A model generated the notes under the pieces. It saw only the letters and a program-made list of their open reading frames with translations, was not told the origin of the DNA and ran no database searches. Below are positions 34,401-47,600 of a stretch of 64,000 bases of DNA, one piece after another; position 1 is the stretch's first letter; every line of letters starts with the position of its first letter. The stretch lies in assembly GCA_039707655.1 (NCBI GenBank), contig CM077664.1, positions 201,432,195 to 201,496,194 of the forward strand, read 5' to 3'. The position numbers and the translations under genes were made by a program. The DNA comes from Elymus sibiricus. Its lineage: Eukaryota; Streptophyta; Magnoliopsida; Poales; Poaceae.

Positions 34401-37400
34401 CTCCTGCCCCCCTCGGATGAGATAGTAAACTACCATGTGCATCTCGTTCATAATGCCGAGGCTCGGATTTATGCACTGAATGCGTTGAACGCTTCTCCTC
34501 TTGAGGGGATCGAAAATGTTCCAGTCATTCGCGACTTCCAAGATGTCTTTCCGGAAGAACTTCCAGGAGTACCCCCTGCTAGAGCTGTCGAGTTTGTCAT
34601 CGACCTAAAACCAGGCACAACTCCTATTGTGAAGCGTCCTTACAAGATGCCTCCGCATGAACTTCTTGAGCTTAAGGAGGAACTCGACAAATCACTCCGC
34701 AAGGGTTTCATTCGTCCAAGTTCCTCTGCCTGGGAGCACCTTCTCTCTTTGTCAAGAAGAAAGATGGTACAAACAAATTGGTCCAAGATTACCGGCCTAT
34801 CAACCAAGCCACCATTCAGAACAAGTATCCGCTTCCTCGGATCAATGACCTGTATGATCAACTTGTTGGATCATCAGTGTTCTCTAAACTCGACTTGAGG
34901 TTGGGTTATCATCAGATCCGTGTCCGTGAAGAGGATATCCCCAAGACTGCCTTTGTTACTCAATATGGCTCTTATGAGTACACTGTCATGTCATTCGGTT
35001 TAACTAATGCTCCAGCTACGTTCTCCCGCCTGATGAATTATATCTTTATGGATTACCTTGACAAATTCGTCGTGGTTTATCTGGATGATATTCTGATTTA
35101 TTCCAAGAATAAGGAAGAACATGCTGAACATCTTCGTCTTGTTCTGGAGAAGCTTCGAGAGCACCAGCTATATGCCAAGTACTCCAAGTGCGAATTCTGG
35201 TTATCTGAAGTAACCTACCTTGGACATGTGATTTCCAAGGATGGCATTGCTGTCAATCCAGAACGAGTTCAGGCTATTCTTGACTGGACTCCTCCGAAGA
35301 ATGTCAAGCAAGTCAGAAGTTTTCTCGGACTCGCAAGTTATTGTCGTCGTTTCGTCGAGAACTTCTCAAAGATTGCCAAGCCTCTGACTAATCTGCTTCA
35401 CAAAGGCGTTAAGTTTGAGTGGACAGATAAATGTCAGGAAAGTTTCCGGACCCTCAAGGACAAGCTGACCTCTGCTCCAGTGCTTGCTCCTCTGGATTCT
35501 CACAAGGATTTCGTGATTTATTGTGACGCCTCTCGTCGGGGATTAGGCTGTGTCCTGATGCAAGAGCACAGAGTAATTGCTTATGCCTCGCGACAGTTGC
35601 GTCCTCACGAAGAGAATTATCCAATGCATGATCTTGAACTTGCTGCAGTGATTTATGCATTGAAGCTGTGGCGACATTACCTCCTTGGTAATCGATGTGA
35701 GATTTATACTGATCACCAAAGTCTGAAGTATTTGTTTACTCAGCCGGATCTCAATCTCCGCCAACAGCGATGGTTGGAAACGATAACGGACTATGATTGT
35801 GGTATTTCGTATACCCCTGGCAAGGCTAATGTGATGGCTGATGCCCTGAGCCGCAAGTCCTATTGTAACAACCTCATGGTTTAGCGAGCTCAACCCCATC
35901 TTTATGAAGAACTGCGCAAGCTGAACCTTCATATCGTTCCACAGGGTTCTTTTAATACCCTTGTTATACAGCCAGATCTTGAGAAGGTTGTTAAGCGTGC
36001 GCAAGCAAAAGATGCTGAAGTTGATCTGATGAAAAGAGATCTCCACCTTGAAAAGTACAGAGATTTCTTGCTTGCTCAAGATGGAACCTTGTATTTCAGA
36101 GACCGCATTGTAGTACCTCGATTCGAGCTTATGACCGACAAATCCATGAAGGAGGCACATGATACACCACTGTCTATTCATCTGGGTAGCACTAAGATGT
36201 ATCGTGATCTCCGACAAAGGTACTGGTGGTCTAAGATGAAGCAGGATATTGCTCGATATGTTGCCGAATGTGACGTTTGCCGTCATGTTAAGTCAAACAT
36301 CAGAAGCCTGCTGGAATTCTGGAACCGCTCCCTATTCCTGAATGGAAATGGGACAAAGTGCAAATGGATCTTATTGCTGGTCTTCCTAGATCACAAAAGG
36401 GTCATGATGCTATTTTGGTCATCATTGATCAACTCTCCAAAGTTGCACACTTTCTGCCAGTCAAGGAGACGATCACTGCTAGTCAGTTGGCAGATCTATA
36501 TATCTCCAGAATTATATCACTACACGGTATTCCGAAGGAGATCAGTTCAGACCGTGGCAGCCTTTTCACTTCTAAGTTCTGGGCAAGTTTCCAAGAAGCT
36601 ATGGGAACTCATATAACCTGGAGTTCAGCTTATCACCCCCAGTCCCAAGGCCAAGTCGAGCGAGTAAATCAAGTGCTTGAAGATATGATGCATGCTTGTG
36701 TTATTTCATTTGGCAAGAAGTGGGAGGAATCTCTCCCATATGCCGAATTTTCGTACAACAATAGCTATCAAGCCAGCTTGAAAATGGCACCTTTCGAGGT
36801 TTTATATGGACGTAAGTGTCGGACCCCTCTGAATTGGTCAGAAACTGGGGAACGGCCGCTCATTGGTCCGGATATTATCCAACACGCCGAAAAGCAAGTC
36901 CGAATTGTCCGGGAGAATCTCAAAGCGGCTCAGTCTCGCCAGAAGAGCAATTATGATCGAAAACACTGGGGATCGATCTATCAACCTGGTGAGCAATCTT
37001 ATCTGCGTGTCACTCCTATGAAGGGCACTCACCGCTTCGGAATCAAGGGCAAGTTAGCTCCTCGCTACATCGGCCCCTTCCGCATTCTTGCCAGACGTGG
37101 ACATGTGGCTTATAAATTGGAGTTGCCGCCGCAATTCTCTCACATCCACGATGTCTTCCATGTGTCGCAACTTCGCCGTTGCTTCAAGGAATCTCCGCAC
37201 CGAGCCCTGGATCATGAACTGCTCGATTTGCAAGATGATCTATCTTATAAAGAGCATCCGATCCACATTCTCGATCAAGCTGAACGTCGGACCCGCAAGA
37301 AGACAACCAAGTTCCTAAAAGTGCAGTGGTCGAATCATACTGAGGATGAAGCCACTTGGGAACGCGAGGATCGTCTTCGCGAGGAATATCCCGATCTCTT

Positions 37401-37416
37401 TCCTTCTACCTCCTGA
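34401..37416 (+). pseudogene. pol of element B: RT, RNase H, integrase, chromodomain-like tail
   Basis: The order is RT, RNase H, integrase. RT carries [12 protein letters not shown] near 35068-35103. RNase H has [11 protein letters not shown] and an intact YTDHQSL. The integrase has an HHCC zinc finger (CDVC), then Asp in MDLIAG, Asp in SSDRGS and Glu in QVERVNQ, the [10 protein letters not shown] module, and a chromodomain-like end with [17 protein letters not shown]. Defects are a one-base loss near 34731, a TAG at 35882-35884 (CAG in A) and a one-base frameshift near 36290. The C-terminal chromodomain-like segment is the mark of chromoviruses and steers integration to chromatin in known members. 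Confidence 0.93.
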
Positions 37417-37453
37417 ATTCTCGGGACGAGAATTTCTTTTAGAGGAGGAGAAT

Positions 37454-40400
37454 TGTAACACCCCCTCTGTAATGAGCAACAGTGATCCATGATTATTATG
37501 CTAAGTCTCTGTGATTTGCAATGTTTAATCAATATGGATTAATATCTCCTTTCAAATTCCTCCACTGAATTCAATTCAAATTCAAAGTGAAATTTGAAGT
37601 TGCTCAAAAATTGCTGGAAAATAGTTCATGTTGTGGCAAATATTCCAAAACAATTTAATGTTCAGGAAAATAGCACCACCTATTTTCCTAAAATGGGCTA
37701 GAGCATTAAAACAGTGCAAAAACAGCAACTTTAATGCCATTTCCATTTTTAAAAAATTCAAATGGATTTAAAAATTGCCCAAACTTTTTGTGGCAGTGCA
37801 TCATTTTCCCTAGTAATTGTTTCTGCCAGTTGCTTAATTTTGCAAAGTCATTTGGTGGCAAAAGAAAATTGCAAAAGGCTACTGGAAAAAGAAAACAGAA
37901 AAATAAAAAGGGAAAAAGAAAAAGGACCACTGTGCACGGGCCTAAGTGCACAGTGCGGCCCAGCCCGTTCCCATCGTCTCCCTCCTCTCTCTCTCTCTCT
38001 CTCTCCCCGTGTCGGCCTCGCCGTGGCCGCGCGCGCGCTCGCCGGTCAGCGAGCGACACAGCGACGCCCGAGGCCGTGCGAGGGGATAAGGACGCGCCCC
38101 TCGTCCCCCTCGTCCTCCCAGATCCACTTCCCCCTTCTCCCCCTCGCTCACTCGAGCTCTCTCTCCCTCTCCCGTACGCATCCGCCGCCGCACGTCGTCG
38201 TTCCCGCAGCCACCGTCGTCCCCGAGCCGCGCCACCTTGTCCACCGCCTCCGCCGTGCTCGGCTACGTCGACCGGTGCCAGCCATTGGAGTCGGGGAGCC
38301 CTGCCCATCGAGATCGCCATCGTCTTCCTCGTCTCGGGTCGCCGCCGAGCTCCACCGAATCCGGCCACCCCCTGCGCTCCTAAGCCGTCACCGGGCCTCC
38401 TTGTGCCTTCCCGGTGAGCTCCTCTTCCTCTCCCCTCTCTCTCCTGCCTCTCCTAGCCCGTAGCTCGCCGCATTTGCCGTGCCCGAGCGCATCGCCGCCG
38501 TAGAGCTCGCCACCGTGGCCACGCTCGCCGTCGAGCTCGTTTGAGCTTGCAGCCGTGCTCAACACCTCCCCAGCAGCCTAACGCGCCCGCCCGCGTGCTT
38601 TGCCGTGCCCGATATCGCAGGATCCGTAGTCGCCCGAACTTCGGCGCCGCCTCCGCCGCTCGCCGTCGCCGTTTCCGGCCATCTCCGGCCAAACCACCGC
38701 CACCAGTCGACGCGTGGGCGAGCGCTAGTTCGAATGAGCCAAGCCACGCGCGAAACGGCCCGCCGTAGCGATTTTCCGGCGAGTCCCGTGCGACTCCGCC
38801 ACGTTTGCGTGTCGCCGGTGGCTTGCCGCCGGCCAACGCCGACGTGGCTGCCACGTGGGGCGCCCTGGGTCGCTGACCAGTGGGCCCAGGGGCCCCAGTT
38901 GACCAGTTGACCAGGTCAACTGTGCTGACGTGGCAGCGCAGTGACGCTGACCAGTGGGCCCCCTGCGCTTAATTAACTAATTAGGTTTTTAAATTAATCT
39001 GATAATTAGTTAGTCACTGACATGTGGGGTCCACTCCCTAATTAACCCAGTTTAGTTTAACTTAACCCCTAATTAGCCCAGAGTCACTGACCAGTGGGAC
39101 CCAGTTGTTAGGTTTGACCTTGAACAGCTAGGTTTGACTGATGACGTCATGCTGGCGTCATGCTGACGTCATCTGCTACTATTCTGGATAATGCGAATTA
39201 AATAATTAGATTTAAATTCCAGAATTTCAGAAAAAGGTTTAAATCTTTGAAAATTCGTAGAAATTCAACCGTAGCTCGGATCGAAAAGTGTTCAACATGA
39301 AAATTGATCAGAAAAACGAGACGAATCCGAATATGTGGTCAAAATGCTTGACCATCACTCCTATCTACCTGAACATGGAACCTTCCCCTCCGGTTCAGTA
39401 TACCAAAATCTGCCTAAATGCCGGGAAAATATCCCAGATATTTTCCCGTTTCGTCTGCGACATGTAGCATTAAATTAGGTCACCACCAGCACTGCATATC
39501 GCCATACCATGCATCGTGTTGCATCTATTTGCTTTTATTTATTGTTTCTTCCCCCCTCTTCTTATCCGATAGCCCCCGAGACCGACGCTGCACCGGAGAC
39601 CGACTACACCGCTGACGACCCCTCCTTTGCCGCAGAGCTTCCAGGCAAGCAACCCCCCCTCCCTTGACGCATGCCTATATCACCTATTCTTTCTCCCTCC
39701 TGCTTACATTAGAACTGCTACAGTTATTATTCTGAATACCTATTCTGATGCATAGCCTATTTTTGTAAACTGCTTTTGATACTTTACCTGATATCCTAAA
39801 TGCTTAGTATAGGTTGGATGGTAAACCATCTGTGGCCCCTCTTGCTTGTTCTTAGTTACCAGTGCCCCGATCGATGTCATCGACGGGCTGAGACCAACAC
39901 ATCACCGCACACCCCCTAAGTTGCTCGACTCTGCAGAGCTAATATCGAGTGCCGAGGGTGATACCTCTTATCTCACTCCTGATGTTGCCTCTGTAGTACA
40001 GCTAGTTGGTTGTGGGTTACCGAGGGTGATTCCTCTTCACCACCTCCGACGAAGCTTCTGTCGTGCAACCCCACAAGTGTGAATACCACCGAGGGTGATA
40101 CCTCTTATCTCATTCCTGATGTTGCCTCTGTAGTACAGCTAGTTGGTTGTGGGTTACCGAGGGTGATTGATCTTCACCACCTCCGACGAAGCTTCTGTTG
40201 TGCAACCCCGCAAGTGTGAATACCATCGAGGGTGATTCCTCCGGGTTCACCTAGACGGGTACGTCGAGTGGGAATCCAATGAGGGTGATTCCTCGGATTA
40301 CCCCTTGATGTTACGGACACACGGTTACTTTTACCTGTTGCCCTCTTACTGATATTGTTACAGTAGGACTGAAGGGACAGGTGGTACCACCCCGGTTGAG

Positions 40401-41813
40401 GTGGACCTGAGTTCCTGACAGTCCTTTGGAAAGTCGGGTCGGCCCCAAGGGGTACCCGTGAGTGATGTGGATTCGGGTTGACCATGAGGGTACCCGTGGT
40501 GATTACGTGGCACGGTCGGGCATTCCTAGCCCTTGCCGTAAGTCCATGAGACGGGGCGACGGGGTCACATGATCGTGAGTCTCTGCTCGTTTCTGTGAGC
40601 TCCCAACGCACTAATGGGTTAGGATATGTAATCTGAGTAGGCCTCTGGCCTTATCGCACTAACCACCACGTAGGAATAGTATGGGCACTCGGCGTCGTGG
40701 TATCAGCCGAAGTTCTTCAGATGTCAGCGGTTGAGCGGCACGCGCCCGGGTTGGACCGTGAAAGCCTGCGCTTGTATTAAGGGGGCTAGGTCTGTCCTGG
40801 CCGTCCTCGCACGCGCAGGAGTGCAAAGGGCGATGGGCCCAAGACCCCTGAGCGCTTAGGATGTAGACCGGCGTGCTGTCCTCTTTGTTGAGCCTAGGTA
40901 GGGCTACGACGTGTCGATTAGCCGAGGCCGGGCATGGACCGAGCAAGTGTGTCCGGCCAGAGTTAATCGAGCGTGTTGGGTAAGTTGGTGCACCCCTGCA
41001 GGGAAGTATATCTATTCGAATAGCCGTGTCCACGGTAACAGGACGCTCGGAAAATATCCCGATCTTCTACAACTAGAAATGGGTTGAATATGTGATAGCT
41101 CCGGGATCGCTTTCTCGCAGGGAGTCGAGGAAGGATTTCTGGGCATTGTTACTACTTGTTGCTACTACTATATTTATGTTCTAATCTGCACTCTTCTAAT
41201 GCTGCAAGACACTGAAGATGCTAGTCTTCGATAGGCTAGACCTTTCTCTCTATTCTGGCATTGCTGCAGTCCAGTCCACATATACAGCCCTTCTTTGATA
41301 CCAATGCATAAGAAGAATAGATCTGATGTAAGTCTTGCGAGTACTTTGGATGAGTACTCATGGTTGCTTTGCTTCCCCTTTTCCCACATACCCGATTGAT
41401 GCGACCAGATGACGGAGCCCAGGAGCCAGCTGCCCCAGCCGGCGACGACTACTACTACTACCCCTCTGGCGGATACTACTACTACGAGGAGCCCTCTGAC
41501 GACCGGGAGTAGTTAGGAGGCACCCAGGCAGGAGGCCTGCGCCTTTTGATCCAGTGTTTTTATTTTGCCCCGCCTTCTGAAGGCTTATCTGTTTAACTTT
41601 ATGTTTGTACTCAGATATCTAATGCTTCCGCTGATGCTTGTATGACTCAAGCTTATGTATTCGAGCCCTCGAGGCCCCTGGCTTGTAATATAAAGCTTGT
41701 ATGACTTTTATTTGTGTTTAGAGTTGTGTTGTGATATCTTCAAGTGAGTCCTTAGGCTTGATCGTGTGCATTTGCGTGTATGATTAGTACACGGTTAAGT
41801 CGGGGGCGTCACA
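37454..41813 (+). repeat. 3' LTR of element B, with expanded internal repeat
   Basis: TGTAACACCCCC to GGGGGCGTCACA, 4360 bp, preceded by the polypurine tract TTTAGAGGAGGAG. It is about 200 bp longer than the 5' LTR. Most of that is a 137-bp tandem duplication: the hairpin-core array has six units (39953, 40021, 40090, 40158, 40227, 40280) instead of four. The palindrome CTATTCGAATAG is at 41012-41023. Confidence 0.93.
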
Positions 41814-44583
41814 GATGCCTCCGCATGAACTTCTTGAGATTAAGGAGGAAATCAACAAGTCACTTCGTAAGGGTTTTATCTGTCCAAGTTCCTCTGCCTG
41901 GGGAGCACCGTCTCTCTTTGTTAGGAAGAAAGATGGTATGAATAGATTGGTCCAAGATTACTGACCTATCAACCAGGCAACCATTCAGAACAAGTATCCG
42001 CTTCCTCGGATCAACGATCTATATGATCAACTGGCTGGTTCCTCAGTGTTCTCTAAACTCGAATTGAGGTTGGGTTATCATCAGATCCGCGTCCGTGAAG
42101 AAGATATCCCCAAGACTGCTTTTGTTACTCGGTATGGCTCATACGAGTACACTGTCATGTCATTCGGCTTAACTAATGCCCCAGCAATGTTCTCCCGATT
42201 GATGAATTATATCTTCATGGATTACCTTGACAAATTTGTCGTGGTTTATCTAGATGATATCCTGGTATATTCCAAGAATAAGGAAGAACATGCTGAACAC
42301 CTTCGTCTTGTTCTGGAAAAGCTTCGAGAACATCAGCTGTATGCCAAATATGCCAAGTGCGAATTCTGGTTATCTGAAGTGACCTACCTTGGACATGTGA
42401 TTTCCAAGGATGGCATTGCTGTCAACCCAGAACGAGTTCAGGCTATTCTTGACTGGACTCCTCTGAAGAATGTCAAGCAAGTCAGAAGTTTTCTCGGACT
42501 CGCAAGCTATTGTCATCGATTTGTTGAGAACTTTTCTAAGATTGCCAAGCCTCTGACTAATCTGCTTCACAAAGGCGTTAAGTTTGAGTGGACAGACAAA
42601 TGTCAGGAAAGTTTCCAAACCCTCAAGGACAAGCTGACATCTGCACCAGTGCTTGCTCCTCCGGATTCTCGCAAAGACTTCGTGATTTATTGCGACGCCT
42701 CTCGTCAAGGATTAGGCTGTGTCCTGATGCAAGAGCGCAGGGTGATTGCTTATGCTTCACGCCAGCTGCGTCCTCATGAAGAGAACTACCCAGTGCTTGA
42801 TCTTGAGCTTGCTGCAGTGATATATGCATTGAAGTTGTGGCGACATTACCTCCTCGGTAATCGTTGTGAGATATACACTAATCACCAAAGTCTGAAGTAT
42901 TTGTTTACTCAGCCAGATCTTAATCTCCGCCAACAACGATGGTTGGAAACAATTACAGACTATGACTACGGTATTTCTTATACCCCGGGCAAAGCTAATG
43001 TGATGGCCGATGCCTTGAGCCGCAAGTCTTATTGTAACAATCTCATGATTCAGCGAGCTCAACCCCATCTTTATGAAGAACTTCGCAAGTTGAACCTTCA
43101 TATCGTTCCACGGGGTTCTCTTAATACCCTTGTTCTGCAGCCGAATCTTGAGAAAGCTATTAAGTCTGCGCAAGCAAAAGATGCTAAAGTTGATCAGATG
43201 AAAAGGGATCTTGCCCTCGAAAAGGCCAGAGATTTCTCGCTTGCCGAAGATGGAACCTTATATTTCAGAGATCGCATTGTAGTACCTCGGTTCGAACTTA
43301 TGACCGACAAAGTTATGAAAGAGGCACATGATACACCACTGTCTATTCATCCGGGTAGCACCAAGATGTATCGTGATCTCCGTCAAAGGTACTGGTCGTC
43401 TAAAATGAAGCAGGACATTGCTCGCTATGTTGCCGAATGTGATGTCTGCCGTCGCGTCAAAGCAAAACATCAAAAGCCTGCTGGAATTCTGCAACCGCTA
43501 CCTATTCCTGAGTGGAAATGGGATAAGGTTCAAATGGACCTCATTACTGGACTTCCTATGTCACAAAAGGGTCATGATGCCATTCTTGTCGTCATTGATC
43601 AACTCTCCAAAGTTGCACACTTTCTGCCAGTCAAGGAGACGATCACTGCTAGTCAGTTAGCGGAATTGTATATCTCCAGAATTGTATCACTCCATGGTAT
43701 TCCGAAGGAGATCAGTTCAGACCGTTGCAGCCTCTTCACCTCGAAGTTTTGGGCAAGTTTCCAAGAAGCTATGGGAACTCATATAACCTGGAGCTCTGCG
43801 TATCACCCCCAGTCCCAAGGCCAAGTTGAACGAGTGAATCAAGTGCTTGAAGATATGCTGCATGCTTGTGTCATTTCATTTGGCAAGAAGTGGGAGGAAT
43901 CTCTCTCGTATGCTGAATTCTCTTACAACAACAGCTATCAAGCCAGCTTGAAAATGGCTCCCTTCGAGGTATTATATGGACGTAAGTGTCGAACCCCTCT
44001 GAATTGGTCAGAAACTGGGGAACGGCCGCTCATTGGTCCGGATATTATCCAACATGCTGAAGAGCAAGTCCGTATTGTCCAGGAAAATCTCAAGGCGGCT
44101 CAGTCTTGCCAGAAGAGCAATTATGATCGTAAACACTGGGGATCAATCTATCAACCTGGTGAGCAAGCTTATCTGCGTGTCACCCCTATGAAGGGCACTC
44201 ACCGCTTTGGAATCAAGGGCAAGTTAGCTCCTCGCTACATCGGCCCCTTCCGCATTCTCGCCAGACGTGGACATGTGGCATATAAATTGGAATTGCCGCC
44301 GCAGTTCTCTCATCTCCACGATGTCTTCCATGTGTCGCAACTTCGTCGTTGCTTCAAGGATCCACACCGAGCAGTGGATCATGAATTGCTCGAATCGCAA
44401 GATGACCTATCTTATAAAGAGCATCCGATCCGCAGTCTCGATCAAGCTGAACGTCGGACCCGTCACAAGACAACCAAGTTCCTTAAAGTGCAGTGGTCAA
44501 ATCATACTGAAGATGAAGCCACTTGGGAACGCGAGGATCGTCTTCGCGAGGAATATCCTGATCTTTTTCCCTCTACCTCCTGA
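41814..44583 (+). pseudogene. pol of element A (continuation): RT, RNase H, integrase, chromodomain-like tail
   Basis: A's RT resumes after B with PPHELLEIKEEINKSLRKGF. A TGA at 41962-41964 (CGG in B) is the only stop; from 42046 an open frame of 845 codons covers RT ([12 protein letters not shown]), RNase H, integrase (zinc finger; Asp in MDLITG, Asp in SSDRCS, Glu in QVERVNQ) and a chromodomain-like end ([17 protein letters not shown]). In RNase H the TDH motif reads TNH (codon 42880-42882), removing a conserved acidic residue. It lacks B's integrase frameshift. The enzyme is nearly complete but probably impaired. Confidence 0.93.
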
Positions 44584-44603
44584 ATTCTCGGGACGAGAAT
44601 TTC

Positions 44604-44620
44604 TTTTAGAGGAGGAGAAT
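44604..44620 (+). other. Polypurine tract of element A
   Basis: TTTTAGAGGAGGAGAAT lies directly before the 3' LTR and is the expected plus-strand primer. It is identical in B at 37437-37453. Confidence 0.8.
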
Positions 44621-47600
44621 TGTAACACCCCTCTGTAATGAGCAACAGTGATCCCTAATGATAATGCTAAGTCAAGTTGATTTGCAATGCATGATCAAAG
44701 TGGTTTCATGTCTCATTTCAAATTCCTCCACAAATTCCAATTCAAAAAATAAGTGAAATTTGAAGTTGCTCAAAAATTGCTGGAAGATAGTTCATGTTTT
44801 AGCAAATATTCCAAAACAAATTATTGTTCAGGAAAACAACATCACCTATTTGCTGAAATGGACTAGAGCATTTAAAACAGTGCAAAAATAGCAATTTAAA
44901 TGCCATTTAATTTATGAAAAATTCAAATGAATTCAAATGGCCTCCAAACTTTTTGTGGCAGTGCAGAATAATGCAATATATTTTGTGGACAAGTTTCACA
45001 TTTTACAAAATGCATTTGGCGGCTCATTTATTTTTGCAAAACTCTTCTGTAAAAAGAAAAGCAGAAAAGAATTGGAAAAAGGCCAAAGCCTACTGTGCAT
45101 ATGGGCTTAAGTTTAAATAGTGCCAGGCCCAGCCCACCTCTTCCTTTCTCACACCTCCTGCCTCGCTGTCGGCCGCACCATGGCCAGAGCGCGGTGGCTC
45201 CGGCAGCTGGCCGCCACCTGCCGCCGCAGGCCTTCGGGAGGGATAAGGCCGAGCCTCGTCCCTCCCCCTGGACGCCTCTGTCACTCCGCCACCCCCTCTC
45301 TTCGCTCCGCTCGCTCTCCCCTCTCTCTCTCGAGCACAGCCATCGCCACCGTACGTCCCCGCCGCGGCGACCGTCGTCCCTGCTTTCTTCCGCCGTGTCT
45401 GGAGGCCTCGCCGTGCTCGACCTCGTCTCCTGCGGCAAGCCGCTACAGCTGGGGAGCGCTGCAGTCCCGGGATCGAGCCGCCCCCTTTCGCCTCGGCCAC
45501 CGGCGACCACCGGCGTCCCTGACCAGCCTCTGCGCTCCTAAGCCTATCGCCGGCCTTCGTGCGCCGCTAGGTGAGCTCCGCTCCTCCTCTCTCTCTTCCG
45601 TCGCTCTCTTAGCCGTTGCTGCCATCGCCGCACTCCCCGTGCCCCTCCTCGTTGCCTGGTCGCGTCGCCGTGCTCCTAGGACGCCAGGAAGGCGCGTGCG
45701 CGCACCAGTTTGCCTCGGGCGAGCTCCTATGCTCAAACCCAAGTGCGCCCGAACGTCGCCGCCGCCTACGCCCGTCGCCGGCGACTTTTCCGGCCACCCC
45801 CGCGCTAACTAATGCCACTAGTCGACGCGCGGTGGAGTGCCCGATCGAAAGAGCCCGGCCGCGCGCAAAACGACCCACCATAGCGCAATTCCGAGGCTCG
45901 CCGAAGTTCGCCGCCGTGTTTGGGGCTCGCCGGAGCAATTCCGGCGCCGGCAGCCGACGTGGCGTGGCCTGGGGCCCACCTGGGCCACTGCCAATGGGTC
46001 CCCTGGCCCTAGTTGACCACATTGACCGTGGTCAACGTGCTGACTGGGCACGCTATGCCACTGACATGTGGGCCCCCGCGTTTAATTAAACTAATTTGAA
46101 TTTAAAATTAATCTAATAGCTAATTAGACACTGACATGTGGGCCCATCCCTAATTAACCCCTGTTTAGTTTAATTTAACCCTGTTTAACCCCTCTGTGTA
46201 TGACAAGTGGGACCCAGCTGCCAGGTTTGACCTAGAACAGCTGGGGTTGACTGCTGACGTCATGCTGACCCAATGCTGACGCAGTAAATCTTTTCTGGTA
46301 TTTTTGAATTAGATTTAATTTCCAGAATTTCAAAAAATGGTTTAAATCTTTGAAAAATCGTAGAAAATAAACCGTAGCTCGGATCGAAAAGTTTTCAACA
46401 TGAAAGTTGATCAGAAAAACGAGACGAATCCGAATATGTGGTCCAAACGCTTGACCATCACTCCTATCTAGATGAACATGGAACTTCCCCCTCCGGTTCA
46501 ACTGTCCGAAAACTGCCTAAGGCCGGGAAAATATCCCAAATATTTTCCCGCTCCGTCTGCAACGTGTAGCACTACGATAGGTCACCACCAGCACTACATA
46601 TTGCCATGCCATGCTTTGTGTTGCATTTGTTTGCTTTTATTTATTATTTCTTCCCCCTATTCTTATCCGGTAGACCCCGAGACCGACGCAGCTTCGGAGT
46701 ACGACTACACCATCGATGACCCCTGTTTCCCCGCAGAGCTTCCAGGCAAGCAAACCCCCTTGAACATGCCTATATCACTTATTCTTTCTCCCTCATGCTG
46801 GCATTAGAATTGCTACAGTTGCTGTTCCGAAATACCTATTCTGAATTTCTGATGCATAGCTTATTTTTGTAACTACTGTTGATACCATTCCTGATATCCT
46901 AAATGCTTAGTATAGGTTGGTTAGTAAACCATCTGTGGCCCTCTTCCTTGTTCTAGTTACCCCGCTTAGTTACCAGTGCCCCGATCGAGGTGATAGATGG
47001 GCTGAGACTAGCACATCACCGCACAACCCCTAAGTTGTACGACTCTGCAGAGCTGATATCGAGTGCCGAGGGTGATACCTCATACAACACTTCTGATGAT
47101 AACTCTGTAGCCTAGCTAGTCGGTTGTGGGTTACCGAGGGTGATTCCTCTTTCGCCACCTCCGATGAAGCTTCTGTCGTGCAACCCCTCAAGTGTGAATC
47201 TATCGAGGGTGATTCCTCCGGGTTCACCCTGACAGATACATCGAGTGGGAATCCAACGAGGGTGATTCCTCGGATTCCTTCTTGATTTTATGGACACACG
47301 GTTACCTTGACTTTACTACAGTTACTTGATAATGTCGAGTCGGCCCCGAGGGGTACCCGCGAGAGATGTGAAGCCGGGTTGACCATGAGGGTACCCGCGA
47401 GATATTACGTGGCACGGCCGGGCATTCCTAGCCCTTGCCGTAGGTCCACGAGACGGGGCGACGGGGTCACATGATCGTGAGTCGCTGCTCATTTCCGCGA
47501 GCTCCCAACACACTAATGGGTTAGGATATGTGATCTGAGTAGGCCTCTGGCCTTTTTGCACTAACCACCACGCGGGAATAGCATGGGCACTCGGCGTCGT

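Larger units (their letters stand above)
27501..41813 (+). mobile_element. Complete chromovirus-like Ty3/gypsy element B, nested in pol of A
   Basis: B is flanked by the perfect duplication GATGC (27496-27500 and 41814-41818), and A's reverse transcriptase frame is continuous across it. B is 14.3 kb with LTRs of 4159 and 4360 bp, so LTRs make up about 60 percent of its length. It belongs to the same family as A. In the first ~390 bp of the LTRs I count about 10 differences by eye, slightly fewer than for A, consistent with the nesting order. Two frameshifts and several stops disable it. Confidence 0.94.

Noticed and set aside
35543..36286. 247-codon minus-strand ORF
   Set aside because: Antisense of RNase H and integrase of element B.
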